A stretch of 64,000 nt of DNA from Rhynchopus euleeides (Eukaryota > Euglenozoa > Diplonemea > Diplonemida > Diplonemidae): positions 1,178,001 to 1,242,000 of the forward strand of contig OY723273.1 of assembly GCA_963210315.1 (NCBI GenBank), in the 5' to 3' direction. Numbering within the stretch: position 1 is the stretch's first letter; every line of letters begins with the position of its first letter. Below the pieces are notes generated by a model. That model saw nothing but the letters and a program-made list of their open reading frames with translations, was not told the origin of the DNA and did no database searches. Below are positions 10,723-22,400 of the stretch, piece after piece. A program made the position numbers and the translations under genes.

Positions 10723-12000
10723 AAACAGAAGAGACCTGCATGACGAGGGCATCACCACCCACCGGGCCACCCGCTAGGTCCATTTTTTCTTCTCCGCTTC
10801 TCTGCCTTCTTTGGACTATTTGAGCTCTGTGCGGATCACGATGGGGTCACTTTCTATTTTTTTATGGCGTTTTTTCTGACTGTTTTACTGTCCCAAAGTC
10901 ACAAAAAAAACGCCGAAAATGAGATCGACCTTTTTTTTTTTTCAGAAAACCGGGAACCGGGAAACCCTGGTTTTGAAAACCGGAAAACCAGACCTATCTT
11001 ATCCCCTGGTAAATTGAACGTTTTTGGCCAAATGAAGCCACTGCGACCATTCCCGGGCCTCGGAAATCAGATTTTTGCCCCTCAAATGCGGTGCCGGTCC
11101 GGACAAAAAACCGAAAAAATCGTGAAAAATGGCCCATTTTCCCCAGCCAAAAATGGGCCAAAAATGCCCCCGGACACCCCCAGAGACATGTCCTAATCCG
11201 GGGTGCCAGTAGGGGGGACCTTTCGAATTTTTTTTCGAGGAGAGGTCAATTGAACGTTTTTGGACATCTGAGGCCACTGCGACCATTCCCAGGCCTCGGA
11301 AATGAGGTTTTTGGCCCTCAAATGGGGTACCGGTCCCCACGAAATTCCGAAAAATTCATGAAAATCGAAAGGTCCCACGCACCAAATTCTGCCCAAAAAT
11401 CGTCAAAAATGGACATGTCATATGCAGCAATGGGGCACCAATCACTCCCCAAATTTTGCTCAATGATTCCACGGCAAGCCAGATTTTCTGATCAATTAGT
11501 TTGTTTGAGCATGTTCCTGGCCCTTGTTTGGAAAGTAGATGACCCCTGGCTGGAGAGGACGGTTGTGCTTGACCGGACGGAGAGAGAACCTTCTCCATAA
11601 CCACCTCCACTCCACAATGCCACAAGTGGCAGGAAGGCCGGGTGTTACAGGCCTCAACCAGGGTTCCAAGGCTCTCCACTTCCTGGCTGCGTCAGGGATC
11701 ACCGGGTACAGCGAGCAGGATTCCCTGTCCTGACACTCCAGCATGTGCCACCGGAAGAACCCGAAACAGCAGCCCCCCCTCATGGGGGTTGCAAGAGGCA
11801 CGGAAATCGTTCAAATCGGACCAAGTCCGAAAATTCGGCACTTTCTTGGGTACAAATTGCGGTCCGAAATTTTCCGATTTTTTGAAAAAAGGCTAATTCT
11901 GTAAGGGGGACCTTTTCGAATTTTTTTTTCGGGCACTTTTTCCACAAGGAAATGTCCGCCCTGTCCGCTACTGTCCACTACCGATTTCAAGGATCCTCCA
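10723..12000. repeat. diverged direct repeats with GGGGGGACCTTTTCGAATTTT motifs
   Basis: A block starting at about 11,008 (TGAACGTTTTTGGCC, CCACTGCGACCATTCCC, GGCCTCGGAAAT) recurs at about 11,250, giving a diverged direct repeat of roughly 240 bases. Each copy lies near a GGGGGGACCTTTTCGAATTTT motif (11,214; 11,904). One copy of the GTGCGGATCAC-GTGGGGTCA block occurs at about 10,831. No gene is recognised. Confidence 0.65.
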
Positions 12001-15000
12001 TACTTGTAGTTATACATGTAAAATTTACAAGATCCCACCGTGTAGGCATCCACATCACCTGCTTGTGGCAGTTCCAACTCCCTTCTGTTGACTTCTTCTG
12101 CAGGCGCCCCCTGCCCCACAACTGCCGCCTGCAGGGTTGATAGGAGAAGTTCCATGGCAGGCACCCGGGCAAGCAAACACTACCCTGCCACCCTGCGATG
12201 TAGATGCCAGGGTTCGTAGCTTTCCTTTGCACTGAGGGGTGTGCTCTGTTGCTGTGTGCCTCGTGAGAATTCTCGGTCCGGTGCCACGGCCTTTTCAAAG
12301 CCTTTCTGAATTTGTAGGAACAACGGAGGGGGGGGGAGGGGGGAGGAGCATGTTCACCGTGTGATGTTTGTGTTTGCAAATGCTTCACACACGCCCCGTC
12401 AGGGCGGTGGTGGGTTCTGCGTTCGGAGAGAGATTGATGTCTGGTGTTTTCCCTTGACATTCATAACCACTACGGTTGCACAAAATCTGGACTATTTCCC
12501 CCAACACGGTACTGTCAGGTGGAAAATGCAGCGATAGGGGAAGTGCGAGGTGCTGTCACGCACCACAGCCATGCGCTTGCCAATCACACCCCACTGTTCT
12601 GCGGGCCTTTTTCTAGTGTCTATTTCGTGCGATCAACGAAACTTTCTTGTTTCCCTTTCGTTTTCTTCACGAATGATATTGCACTGAATCACAATCGTGT
12701 TTCGGCAGCAACTGTGCATCATTGCATGGTGTCTAGCGGTGCCATCGTGCGGAGAGCGAAGGGCTTCTCACAGTTCAAGATGGCCAACCGTGCGACATGA
12801 TGCGAGAACGACCTGGGATGATTTGGGAGCATCACAGGGCGTCTCTGTGTGGGGGATCCGGCAAGATTACAGCTGTGTTCGTTTGATATATCCACGCAGG
12901 CAAACCTGGGGACGCTTCTGTGGGTTTGCTGGATCTTGTGAACGCCCCCTCGATTCACACCATTTGTATCAGACCGGTGGCATGTCTGCGTTCCAACAAG
13001 TTCGCAATCATTTCGTTTGGTCTGTCGATCAGGCCTGGGCGGGGAACGAGCCCTTTTTCCAGGTTTTTTGGGTCGGGGAACCAGGTTTTTTCTAAGAATT
13101 TTTACAAGGGATTTTTTGCTCGCCCCCCCACAGTTTCCAGGCGCGTGCCCGTCAGGCGGAACTTTTTCTCTGATTTCTCTCCGCGTCATCATGTGACAGC
13201 TCTCGAGTGATGCCCAGAGATGCTTGCGGCAGAGAGTGCCCCTCATGCGCGTTACAGCTGAAAATGAATGAGGATCACCTGGCGCTCGTTCTCATCGGGG
13301 GTTGTGCTCCGCAGGGACTCAATACACCTTGGCACTCTCGCAGGGCTGGACATGCCAGCAGCTGGAGGACAGTTACAAAGCTGCCACTCCCCGACGCCAC
13401 CCACCTGCTGGCCCCTTCAGGTCTGAAAGCCCAAAAGCTCCCGGGGATTTTTGCAATGGTGCGCACCATATTCAGCGCAGTAGGGTGATCTCTCCGATTT
13501 TCCAAAACTGCTGGTTTACGGGTTTGGGGAACGGTCGCCGGCAGACCGTTGAAATGCCCGTGTTAGCAAGGCACACTCATGTTTCAGGGAGCGTGTCGCG
13601 TGTCACGCATGTCGCGAACGCGGCAAGTGTACCTTCCAGGTGGGGAAGCCCGACCTCCTGTCCGATGTCAGTCAGGCTTCGAAGAAGCGCTTCATGGATG
13701 CGGCGCTGACCTCCTACGCTGCACTGTACCCGGGGAAGTGAGATAGATGGACGGGCACACGCTACATTGGGGGTCTGGGGGGCGGTGCCCCCCAGCCGCC
13801 GGAGGCCACGGTAGCGAACATCTGTTCGTGTGGGCGTACAGATTCTGTGCGAGTTGGCTGCGTCCTCAGAGGCGACTGGAGTGGTTGGACCCCAACTTGA
13901 TGGGATTCGAAGGACTTGAGTACGAGACGTACGCCACAGGGGGGTCTGGGGGGCGGAGCCCCCCAGCCGCCGGAGGCCACGGTAGTGAACGTCTGGCTCT
14001 CCAGTTGGCCAGCAAGGCGAACGGTACGTGGGACAGACTTCCCTTCCATCCTTGTGCGCGCCCTGTCGACTGGGGAAAACTTAGAAAAAGTTTTTTCCTC
14101 TGCGAAACAACCTTAGAAAAAAATTCCCCTAACAAAATTCTTAGAAAAAAACTTTTTTTCCCCTTACAAAAATTCTTAGAAAAAAAGTTCAGAATCCTGA
14201 AAGTGGGGAACAAGCCCCCCAGTTAGGAACAGCCCTGCTGTCGATACAACTTTTTTTTTTGCCTGCGTGCCACTTCATGGTAGACCACTCAAATCACCCG
14301 CTCGGAAAAGTGCTCCTTTAAAAAAACACCCAGCTGTGTCAGAAATGCAGGCCGTGTTTCTCTGCATCATTTTTGTTATCTGCCTTTGTCAGTACATCCA
14401 CCTCCTTCCTTCTGCAGATTAACACTCCGTTTTGCAGAGCCAATCACATTGCACACGCCGGATTCGTTTTCCATCCAGCGAGTGCAGGCCGCCTTACCTG
14501 GCCCTTGCTCTGTGCCAAACTGATGCCTAATTTGTTCCGGCACCCAAGGGGTCTTCACTACGGTGATGAAAACGGCACATTTTCGGTGCATTTCCTCCTA
14601 CTTCTTCCAGGAGAAAAAGCGCCGAACTTTGCTGAAAAAACGCCGTTAGCAGAAGATCCCCCCTCACACCCTCTCACTATTCTGCACTTCTGAGCGGTTG
14701 CAGTGGTTCCTTTTTTGCCGCCCACCAGAACACCGTATAACACAGCTGATCTTCATCTGTGGAAGTCTGTCGCAAAGTACACCGAATGATACCCGTAGTG
14801 GGCGATTGGGCATCGAGCAAGGTGTTATAACAATATAGTAAGGGGCACAGACAGCAGCGGTTCCCCGATGCCGCCAGAATGCAGAGAATTGGGTGAATCT
14901 TGTTGAGCAACTCTGCGGTGCGATGAGGGGGGTGCGCAAGGGCAAAGACAACCCACCGCAACCCGTGCAGAGTGAATCATGTTGATAAATCTCAGAAAGA

Positions 15001-15060
15001 AAATTGCGAATGCATGCGACGGTGGGACAAGCCTTGGCACACGAATCAATCCGAAAACAA
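12001..15060. other. gene-free, repeat-derived sequence
   Basis: No credible gene. Two copies of the GGAGCCCCCC 55-mer lie at 13,768-13,823 and 13,939-13,994. A short CTTAGAAAAA-rich array runs from about 14,078 to 14,190. Fragments of the segment that carries CAGACCGG and GTCTGCGTTCCAACAA lie at about 12,950-13,010. Open frames overlap on both strands and none is convincing. Confidence 0.6.
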
Positions 15061-15142
15061 ACCAAGGTTCGGGCGGGTGGGGGGGGGGGGGGGAGCAGGG
15101 GCTGGGGTAATTTTCTGGGGGGTCGTGAACGTCGGGGGGGGG

Positions 15143-16304
15143 GTAGGGGGGGGGGGGGGTCACTGGGTCAAACATAGGCCAAATTTTGGGAATCGAGTTT
15201 TTGACCCTAAAAGGGTGATTCTGCTGGCAGAAAGTGCCCAATATGCTCCGGAAACTCATTTCCGCCCACTCCCAGGGGGTGGTATGCCCCCGACGATGCC
15301 GTTTTTGTCGATGAAAATTTTTATGACACAACTTGTACCTGGACTGCACCCCACACGGCATGTCAACCAGAGCAAACACACCTCAACCTGCCAGAGGCGC
15401 AGAAGAGCTGGTGTTGTTGGTCTTCCTGAACCCGAATGGGTTCTCGGTGCCCTCCAGAGGTCAAAAGTCAAGCCAAAATGAGGTGCGAGCACAAGAATTG
15501 TTGTGGGAGAACCATGGTACAGATCGTGTCACATTTTGAGGGTGTTCCAGGGGAGCTCTCAGCAGCTGGGTCTGCGGCACGGCACATCCGTTGCCAGGGA
15601 GCGCGTCCTCAGAGTACTCTCGTCATGCCGTCAATCTGAAGTCGGGGCTGGAGGCGGAGACGGGCAAGCTTGCGCTTCTGCTGATTCTGCTGTGCGTACC
15701 TCTGGCCCTTTGTTCTCGTGCCTGCTGTACCAGGTGCCTGTTCCAGTCAGCTGCCTCCCCGTCAGAGGAGGCAGTGTAGGGACTCTCGCGTCGCGCCCCC
15801 GTGCCACATGATCACAGGCATGGCACCACACCCGAGGACGCGCTCCCTGGCAACGGATGCGCCGTGCCGCAGACCCAGCTGCTGAGAGCTCCCCTGGAAC
15901 ACCCTCAAAATGTGACACGATCTGTACCATGGTTCTCCCACAACAATTCTTGTGTCGCACCTCATTTTGGCTTGACTTTTGACCTCTGGAGGGCACCGAG
16001 AACCCATTCGGGTTCAGGAAGACCAACAACACCAGCTCTTCTGCGCCTCTGGCAGGTTGAGGTGTGTTTGCTCTGGTTGACATGCCGTGTGGGGTGCAGT
16101 CCAGGTACAAGTTGTGTCACAAAAATTTTCATCGACAAAAACGGCATCGTCGGGGGCATACCACCCCCTGGGAGTGGGCGGAAATGAGTTTCCGGAGCAT
16201 ATTGGGCACTTTCTGCCAGCAGAATCACCCTTTTAGGGTCAAAAACTCGATTCTCAAAATTTGGCCTATGTACAGGCTTTTTTGGGTGCAGTGACCCCCC
16301 CCTA
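15143..16304. mobile_element. foldback element with 460-470-bp inverted arms
   Basis: The left arm (about 15,143-15,612) and right arm (about 15,834-16,304) are nearly perfect inverted copies around a loop of about 220 bases. The outer ends are TAGGGGGG...GTCAC at left and GTGACCCCCCCCTAGG at right, and the left flank is a G-rich tract. The right terminus runs directly into the CCTAGGCATA element. Matching 169-aa and 159-aa frames on opposite strands are arm translations. No transposase is visible. Confidence 0.85.
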
Positions 16305-17473
16305 GGCATACTTGTACCCCCATATGGGGAAGGCCAAAAATATGGGGAAAATATGGGGGGAATATGGGGGGTTTTTTAAGTCCTGTTCCCCCATATTTCC
16401 CCCATATGGGGGATATATGGGGGAAAACCCAGGGGTTCCTCAGGTGGAAGCAGTCAGCAAACAGTTCTCTTCGTTCTGCTTTTCACAGGGTGTGAAGTCA
16501 GCCACTGACAGGGGACGTCTAGCACCTTGCAGAGCCATCTCACCTCGTCGCTTTCTGCAGAGAGGAAACGCCCGGCTGAAGTGCTCGAGTCAGACCACAA
16601 AAGGTGCTGTGAGAGTGCCGACCGCCACTTTCTTCAAGTCTGAGTAGCTGTCATCAGAGCATGCTGTCCAGTAGTCCTGTCTTTGCTGGCAGAACAGTTG
16701 CGTCCTGCAGCCAGTCCTTGTACTGGCCTTCACAGGTCTCATTCCACCCGGCAGATGCAGCTTGAATATGTCAAGCTGCCTGGTGACGAGCGTCGACTCC
16801 GACTTTTCGGCGCTCGGAGCGGTCAAAAGCGGCGGAAGCGCCTGACACCCCAGAATGCACTGCTTGTGAATTCCCTTGTCTAATTAAGGACCCCAGGGGG
16901 CAGTTCGCAATCACAAACACACCAGAGGAGGAGGACAGCGAGTGTGAGAGTGAGGACTTAAAAACACAAGAGTGTGTGTTGTGAGGAGCTGTTAACCCTG
17001 AACGCGCTATGTGTGTCTGTGCGTATGTGTCCACCATCGCTGCCGCTGTCACTGCGGTGCCCCGCCAAACCGGGAAGCGTTCGCTCTCCGCTGCCGCTGT
17101 GTCGGCGCAGGAGAGGAACAGGAGGTCGGTGCGACCCACCTGGGGGATCTTCCAGGGGGGGGCCAGACCTGGCCACACCTGAACGAGCGCGCACCTCCCC
17201 AGGATCGGACTCCTGGAGGATCCCCAACAAGGCATGAGGCCGGTTTCGACGCGCACTTCGCGTGCCTGAGTGGTTTGATGTTCTCCCGTTGCAGCACGAA
17301 TACCCCCATATCCCCCCATATGGGCCCCATATTTCCCCCATATTCCCCCATATTTTACCGGGTTTTCCCCATATTTTCAGCCTTTTTCCCCATATGGGGG
17401 CGGGGTTTTGAGACCCCCCATATTTCCCCCAGATTTAGGGGGTTCCCCATATGGGGGGACAAGTATGCCTAGG
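16301..17473. mobile_element. 1.2-kb element, CCTAGGCATA ends with CCCCATATGGGG arrays
   Basis: Starts CCTAGGCATACTTG and ends CAAGTATGCCTAGG. Inside each end is an array of the palindromic word CCCCATATGGGG and its GGGGAATATGGGG variants (about 16,317-16,435 and 17,301-17,460). The interior of about 860 bases shows no credible gene. The right terminus leads into a run of 21 G (17,472-17,492, sharing two G with CCTAGG). Confidence 0.85.
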
Positions 17474-17689
17474 GGGGGGGGGGGGGGGGGGGCTGGCGTG
17501 CAGGGTGCAGGCAGCGCGCGCAAATGCGACCTGTTTCCGGGTGCCCGCGCGCTCCCGGCGACCGTGCACCCTGGGTGCACGGGCTTGGGCTGAATCTGGG
17601 TGACGTACGAGTAGGGCTCCCACCCTGAAAATGGGCTATCTGCAGTCACTCCAGGGACCTGACATCACCTGAAAGTGACCCAAAAGTGC

Positions 17690-18800
17690 GGAATCTTCGA
17701 CTCGCGGAATCGCGATTGACCCCTTCCATTGCACTCTTTGGGCTCTGTGCGGATCGTAGTGGGGTCACACTATGGGTCTAGGTGCCAAGCTTCACCCATG
17801 AAATGTGGGTCTAGTTCAGGGGCTGGTCATATGAGACTGTGATGGGAGGCCGAGAGTCAGCCAGCCCACCCACCCAGCGGGACCCCCTCCTCGGGTGTTC
17901 CGAAACCCCGTTCTTTTGAATATTTGGAATCTGTGCGCATCGTAGTGGGGTCACTTTGTAGGTCTAGGTGACAAGCTTTGTCCATGAAATGTGGCTCTGG
18001 TTCAGGGGCTGGTCATGGGTGAAGGTGACTGGGAGTAACACACCATGCATCATCACACCCCACCCAGCCACCCACCCAGCGGGACCCCCTCCTCAGGTGT
18101 TCCAAAACCCCGTTCTTTTGAACGTTTGAAACTTTTGCGGATCGTAGTGGGTCATTTTATAGGTCTATGTGACAAACATCGTCCATGAAATGTGACTCTG
18201 GTTCAGGGGCTGGTCCGAAGAGAAAGTGACTGAGGTAGCCACACGGCCGAGAGGGGGGCCGAGAGTCAGCCAGCCCACCCACCCAGCGGGACCCCCTCCA
18301 CGAGTGTTCCAAAACCCCGTTCTTTTGAACGTTTGAAACTTTTGCGGATCGTAGTGGGGTCACACTGTGGGTCTAGGTGCCCAGCTTCACCCATGAAAAA
18401 GCGGTCTGGTTCAGGGGCTGGTTATGGGTGAAGGGTGACTGGGTGACACACACCATGACACCCCACCCCACCCAGCGGGACCCCCTCCTCGGGTATTCCA
18501 AAACCCCTTTCTTTTGAACGTTTGGAATTTGTGCGGATCACAGTGGGGTCACTTTGATGGTGTGTGAGCCAAGTATCACCCATGAAACACGGGTCTGGTT
18601 CAGGGACTGGTCGTGGGAGAAGGTGGCTGGGAGGCAGCCAGTCCACTACACCCCACCTACCCACCCAGCGGGACCCCCCCCTCGGATTTTCCAAAAACCC
18701 GTTCTTTTGAACGTTTGGAATCTGTGAGGATCGCGATGGGGTCATTTTGGCCATGGGGTGCCCATTTACACCTATTACTGGGGAACATCAATTGGGTGAA
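17690..18800. repeat. tandem array of a 185-207-base unit (six copies)
   Basis: Six degenerate direct copies. The best-conserved block, GCGGATCGTAGTGGGGTCA, recurs at about 17,750, 17,935, 18,136, 18,343, 18,534 and 18,727. It is preceded by CCCGTTCTTTTGAACGTTT and followed by GGTTCAGGGGCTGGTC and CCCAGCGGGACCCCCTCCTC. Further copies lie at about 36,645, 39,963, 40,160 and, partially, 10,831. Confidence 0.9.
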
Positions 18801-18809
18801 AGTACCACC

Positions 18810-19010
18810 TCCTGACCCCCCCCCCCCCCATCCCGAGTCGGGAGGGGGGTCGGGTAGGGGGGGTACCCATACCCCCCCTCGTGACCCCCCCCCCCCCCCC
18901 CCCCCTGGTAGGGTGCCCGACCAGGGGGTGGGGGTCACCCAAAATTTCGAGGAAATCCTGGTGTCACCCTGAAAACCTGGGTCGCCAGCCTGACCTCAGC
19001 CCGCGGGGAG

Positions 19011-19045
<35 letters not shown>

Positions 19046-19140
19046 AGGAAATCCGTGAACTACCAAAAATCCTTACCCCAGGGCCTGGGGGGGAGGGAGG
19101 GGAGGGGGGGGATTGCCCCCCCCCCCCCCATCTTCTTTGT
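18810..19140. repeat. C-run cluster upstream of the first gene, including C33
   Basis: A series of long C-runs, among them C33 at 19,011-19,043, runs of about 20 at 18,885-18,905, and several of 12-14, interrupted by GGGAGGGGGG tracts. The region lies 340-670 bases upstream of the 19,484 start codon. It could form quadruplex or i-motif structures. Run lengths may be inexact in any assembly. Confidence 0.85.
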
Positions 19141-19483
19141 CGCATCGATCCGACACAGATCCAGAAGAAACCTATTGAAACCTTCTTCTCTTGCTGCCCT
19201 TCCCCCACCCCCCTCCCACTGCCCCTTCCCCCCCACATGCCGACGCGCTCCAGGTCCGCTCGACCGTCGTCCGTCCTGACGGCACCACCTCCGTGCACAT
19301 TCTCACCCTACACCGCCCATACCTTCCTGCAGGGGGTGCCATGCCCTTGGCTGGATGAGGAATCCGGCTGAGCAGGGCACAGTGGGGAAGAGGGGGGAGG
19401 TGGGGTGGTGGCGGCTACGGCCTCTCTAAAGGCCCAGTGTGTACACACCCCAGTCAATCTTTGCACCCGCTTCTTCCAACAAA

Positions 19484-22400
19484 ATGCATCACTTGCAGCT
19501 CTTTGGCACGCTGGCGGTGTTCGGTGCCGATCAGGATATCCCACTGTACGCTGTGCTGCGCTACTGGCACGAGCTGGAGGGGATGTGCCCTATGAACGTG
19601 AAGCGTGTCCTGGAGCAGCTGCAGCTTGAAGACCTCCTCCAGATCAAGGGGTGCATGGATGTGGTGCCGGTTCTGAGCGATGACGAGAGTTTTGACGGGC
19701 GTTTCTGCGGAGATGCGTTCGCACCTGTCACGGGGCAGTTCCAGGCCAACCCGGTAGAGGCGTTGCTGCGGGTCACACGCTCGAAGCTGAACCAACTGCA
19801 GGTGGAGCAGTCGAAGGAGGAGTCACGCCGCAAGTCGGTGTCGGCAGATATGGGTGCCTCTCAGGACGACAACGGGTTCTCTCTGCAGGCAGGGCTGCAT
19901 GATGCCATCGTGACCAACAGCAAAAACGCCGCAACGCGGCACCAGAAGACGCGTGAGCATGGCCTGCAGAAGGAGGACATGCAGAACCTCCTCACTGGCT
20001 ACCCCGACGAGCACAGCGATGCGAAGGTGCGGCTCGTGATGACTTCCGAACAATACGAGCAGGCGCGGCAGCACCTGAGCCCGGATGCAGGGCTGAACCC
20101 CGCCGCCCGGCAGCGGGGCATGCGCGCATTCAACCCAGAGACAGGCAAGCGGGGTCCGGGGGTTGAGGAGACGTCCGTTGTGGTGCAGCCGGACATCGCA
20201 GATGATGCAGAGGTGGACCGGCTGTCGCGCGTGCTGCAGGGGACGACCAACGTGTTCTACGACGCGTATGCGGGGGTGGGCGGGGGAGATGTGGAGGAGG
20301 ACGGCGTGTGTATGGGTGCCTGCCTCGACGATCTGCAGGAGCGGCGGCTGCACGCGCATTCCGTGCCGAAGGAGCTGTATGATGACACGGCGTCGGTCAC
20401 CACCGTCGTGATGTGGAGGCAGAGCGGCGGCAGCCTTGTCGCTGCGGTCCCCTCCTCGCAGGAGGCTGCGCTGCAGCGTCTCCACGCCACCATCGTGGAT
20501 GCGTATCAGCATGCGATGAGCGACCGCCACCTGTGGCACGAGGGGGTGGAGGACGGGTGGTACCTCGCACACATCGACGAGCACCTGATGCAGGCCGGCA
20601 TGCCTGGCATCCACACCCCGCAGTACCACATCCTGAAGGCCATGGCTGTCGGCGAGTTCTCCTATGGGGACTTCGGGATCCAGGAGCGCATCTTCCCATA
20701 CCCGGTGCCGCCGTCGAATTCGGATTCGCAGTCGCATGGGGGGAGCTCGCGGAAGAGCACGCGTCTTGCGTCTCGCATGTCGAGGCAGGGCCAGTTCAGC
20801 ACGAATGTGCGGTGCCACCAGCCACTCAACGCGGTGTACGCCAGCATGATCAACACCGACGTGCTGCAACAGATAGGGGACCTCAAGCTGTGCAGCTACC
20901 TGTCTGAGGCCTTTGGGTCATCCGGCAATGACTTCGACGCGCGTGTTGTGATCCTCGCGCTGCTCTCGGAGGAGGAGCGCCTGCGCAACACCTACAGCGC
21001 CATTGTGCGGCGGTGCATGCCTTCGGTGTACATGAAGCTGCTCGTCTCGCAGATTCTCGCCGGCCTCACCGACGCCTTCCGTGCGGAGCGTGCAGCGCAG
21101 GGCAAGCCGATCTGCGGAGACCCCCCGCGGCAGTGGTACGCCCCCACGTGGCTCAACGCGCTGTCCTTCCACGAGGCGCACGACGCAGCGCTGCAGCCGC
21201 TGAACCACAGCGATGCCGCACACAGGCTGCTCACCCTCTGCCCCGACAACCTCACCGCAGGCAGCGCGGTGGCGCCGCGCATGCTGCGCGACCTGCTCTT
21301 CCTGGCGGCAGAGCACCCGGCACCAGAGGTGCGGTCGCGCTGCTCCAGCCTACTGCGCAACTGCAGTGACGAGGTGTCTGCCCGCGTGCTCTTTGGTGCC
21401 CTGATGCATGCCGCACGCAGTGACGAGCAGAGCCTGCGTGCCGTGTGGACGGATGACCCACAGACAGACGAACGCAACACATCGAGCGTGTCTGGCCAGA
21501 CCGGGGCCCTGGTGCTCTCGCTTGCGGCAGGCTTCCCCGACCTCTCCCAGGAGCACACCTGCGCCTACGCCCTGGAGAGCCTCATCGAGTGCCTGTGGGC
21601 TTCGCGCCACGGCCACACCACCACGCCGGAGGGCCAGGCAGACCCGTGGTCCACCACGCGCCCCTCCCTCGTGTCGACCCGGGGCTTCGACAAGAAGTCG
21701 AGCCGCATGGCGTTTGAGGCGAGCACCCGGGCTGCCATCCAGCAGACAGCCCAGGCGGTGCGGCCCTTCCGGCTGGAGCTCTTCTGCGCGCTGCGCCGCC
21801 TGGCGCGCGAGCCCGGAGGACGGGGTGCGCGCATTGTGTCGCTGGCGCTGCTCAAGCGGTGGGCGCGCCAGGCACGCCTCCCCGACGGCGGCACCGACAG
21901 CGGGGTGGAGGAGGCGGCAGACCTGCTGCATGTGGTGCGGGATTGTCTAAATCCCGGCGACTCCATCGGGCTGCGGTGGTGCGTGCGTGCCCTGCCCTCC
22001 TGTGTGCTGGAGGACAGGGGCAGCCTGGCGACGCTCCTCCTCCTGGCGCTGAAGCACGAGAGTGCGCATGTCAGGCGTGAGGCTGCCCAGCAGTGCCAGC
22101 TGATGCCTGCGAACCACCACGCCTGGGCAGCTGCGCAGCTCGCATCAGCACTTGAGAAGCACCGCGACGTGCCGTTCATCGATGCGGTGGTGGGGGCCTG
22201 CCCCCGCCTGCCGCCCCGCCCGCCGGGCGAGCTGCTGCAGCTGGTGCTGACGTGCGCACAGAGCGGGCACCAAGAGGCACGCAGGCTCCTGCAGCGTTCG
22301 CCTATCTTTGAGGCGACTGTCGAGATGTCGAAGGTGCAGGGCGAGTCCAACTGGGTGCTGCAGAGCCTGCCCCCGCTCGAGGCGGGGTGCTCCAGCAAGC

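Noticed and set aside
14825..15379. 184-codon minus-strand frame rich in PPPPYPPP
   Set aside because: It is a translation of G-runs and the foldback arm, not a protein.
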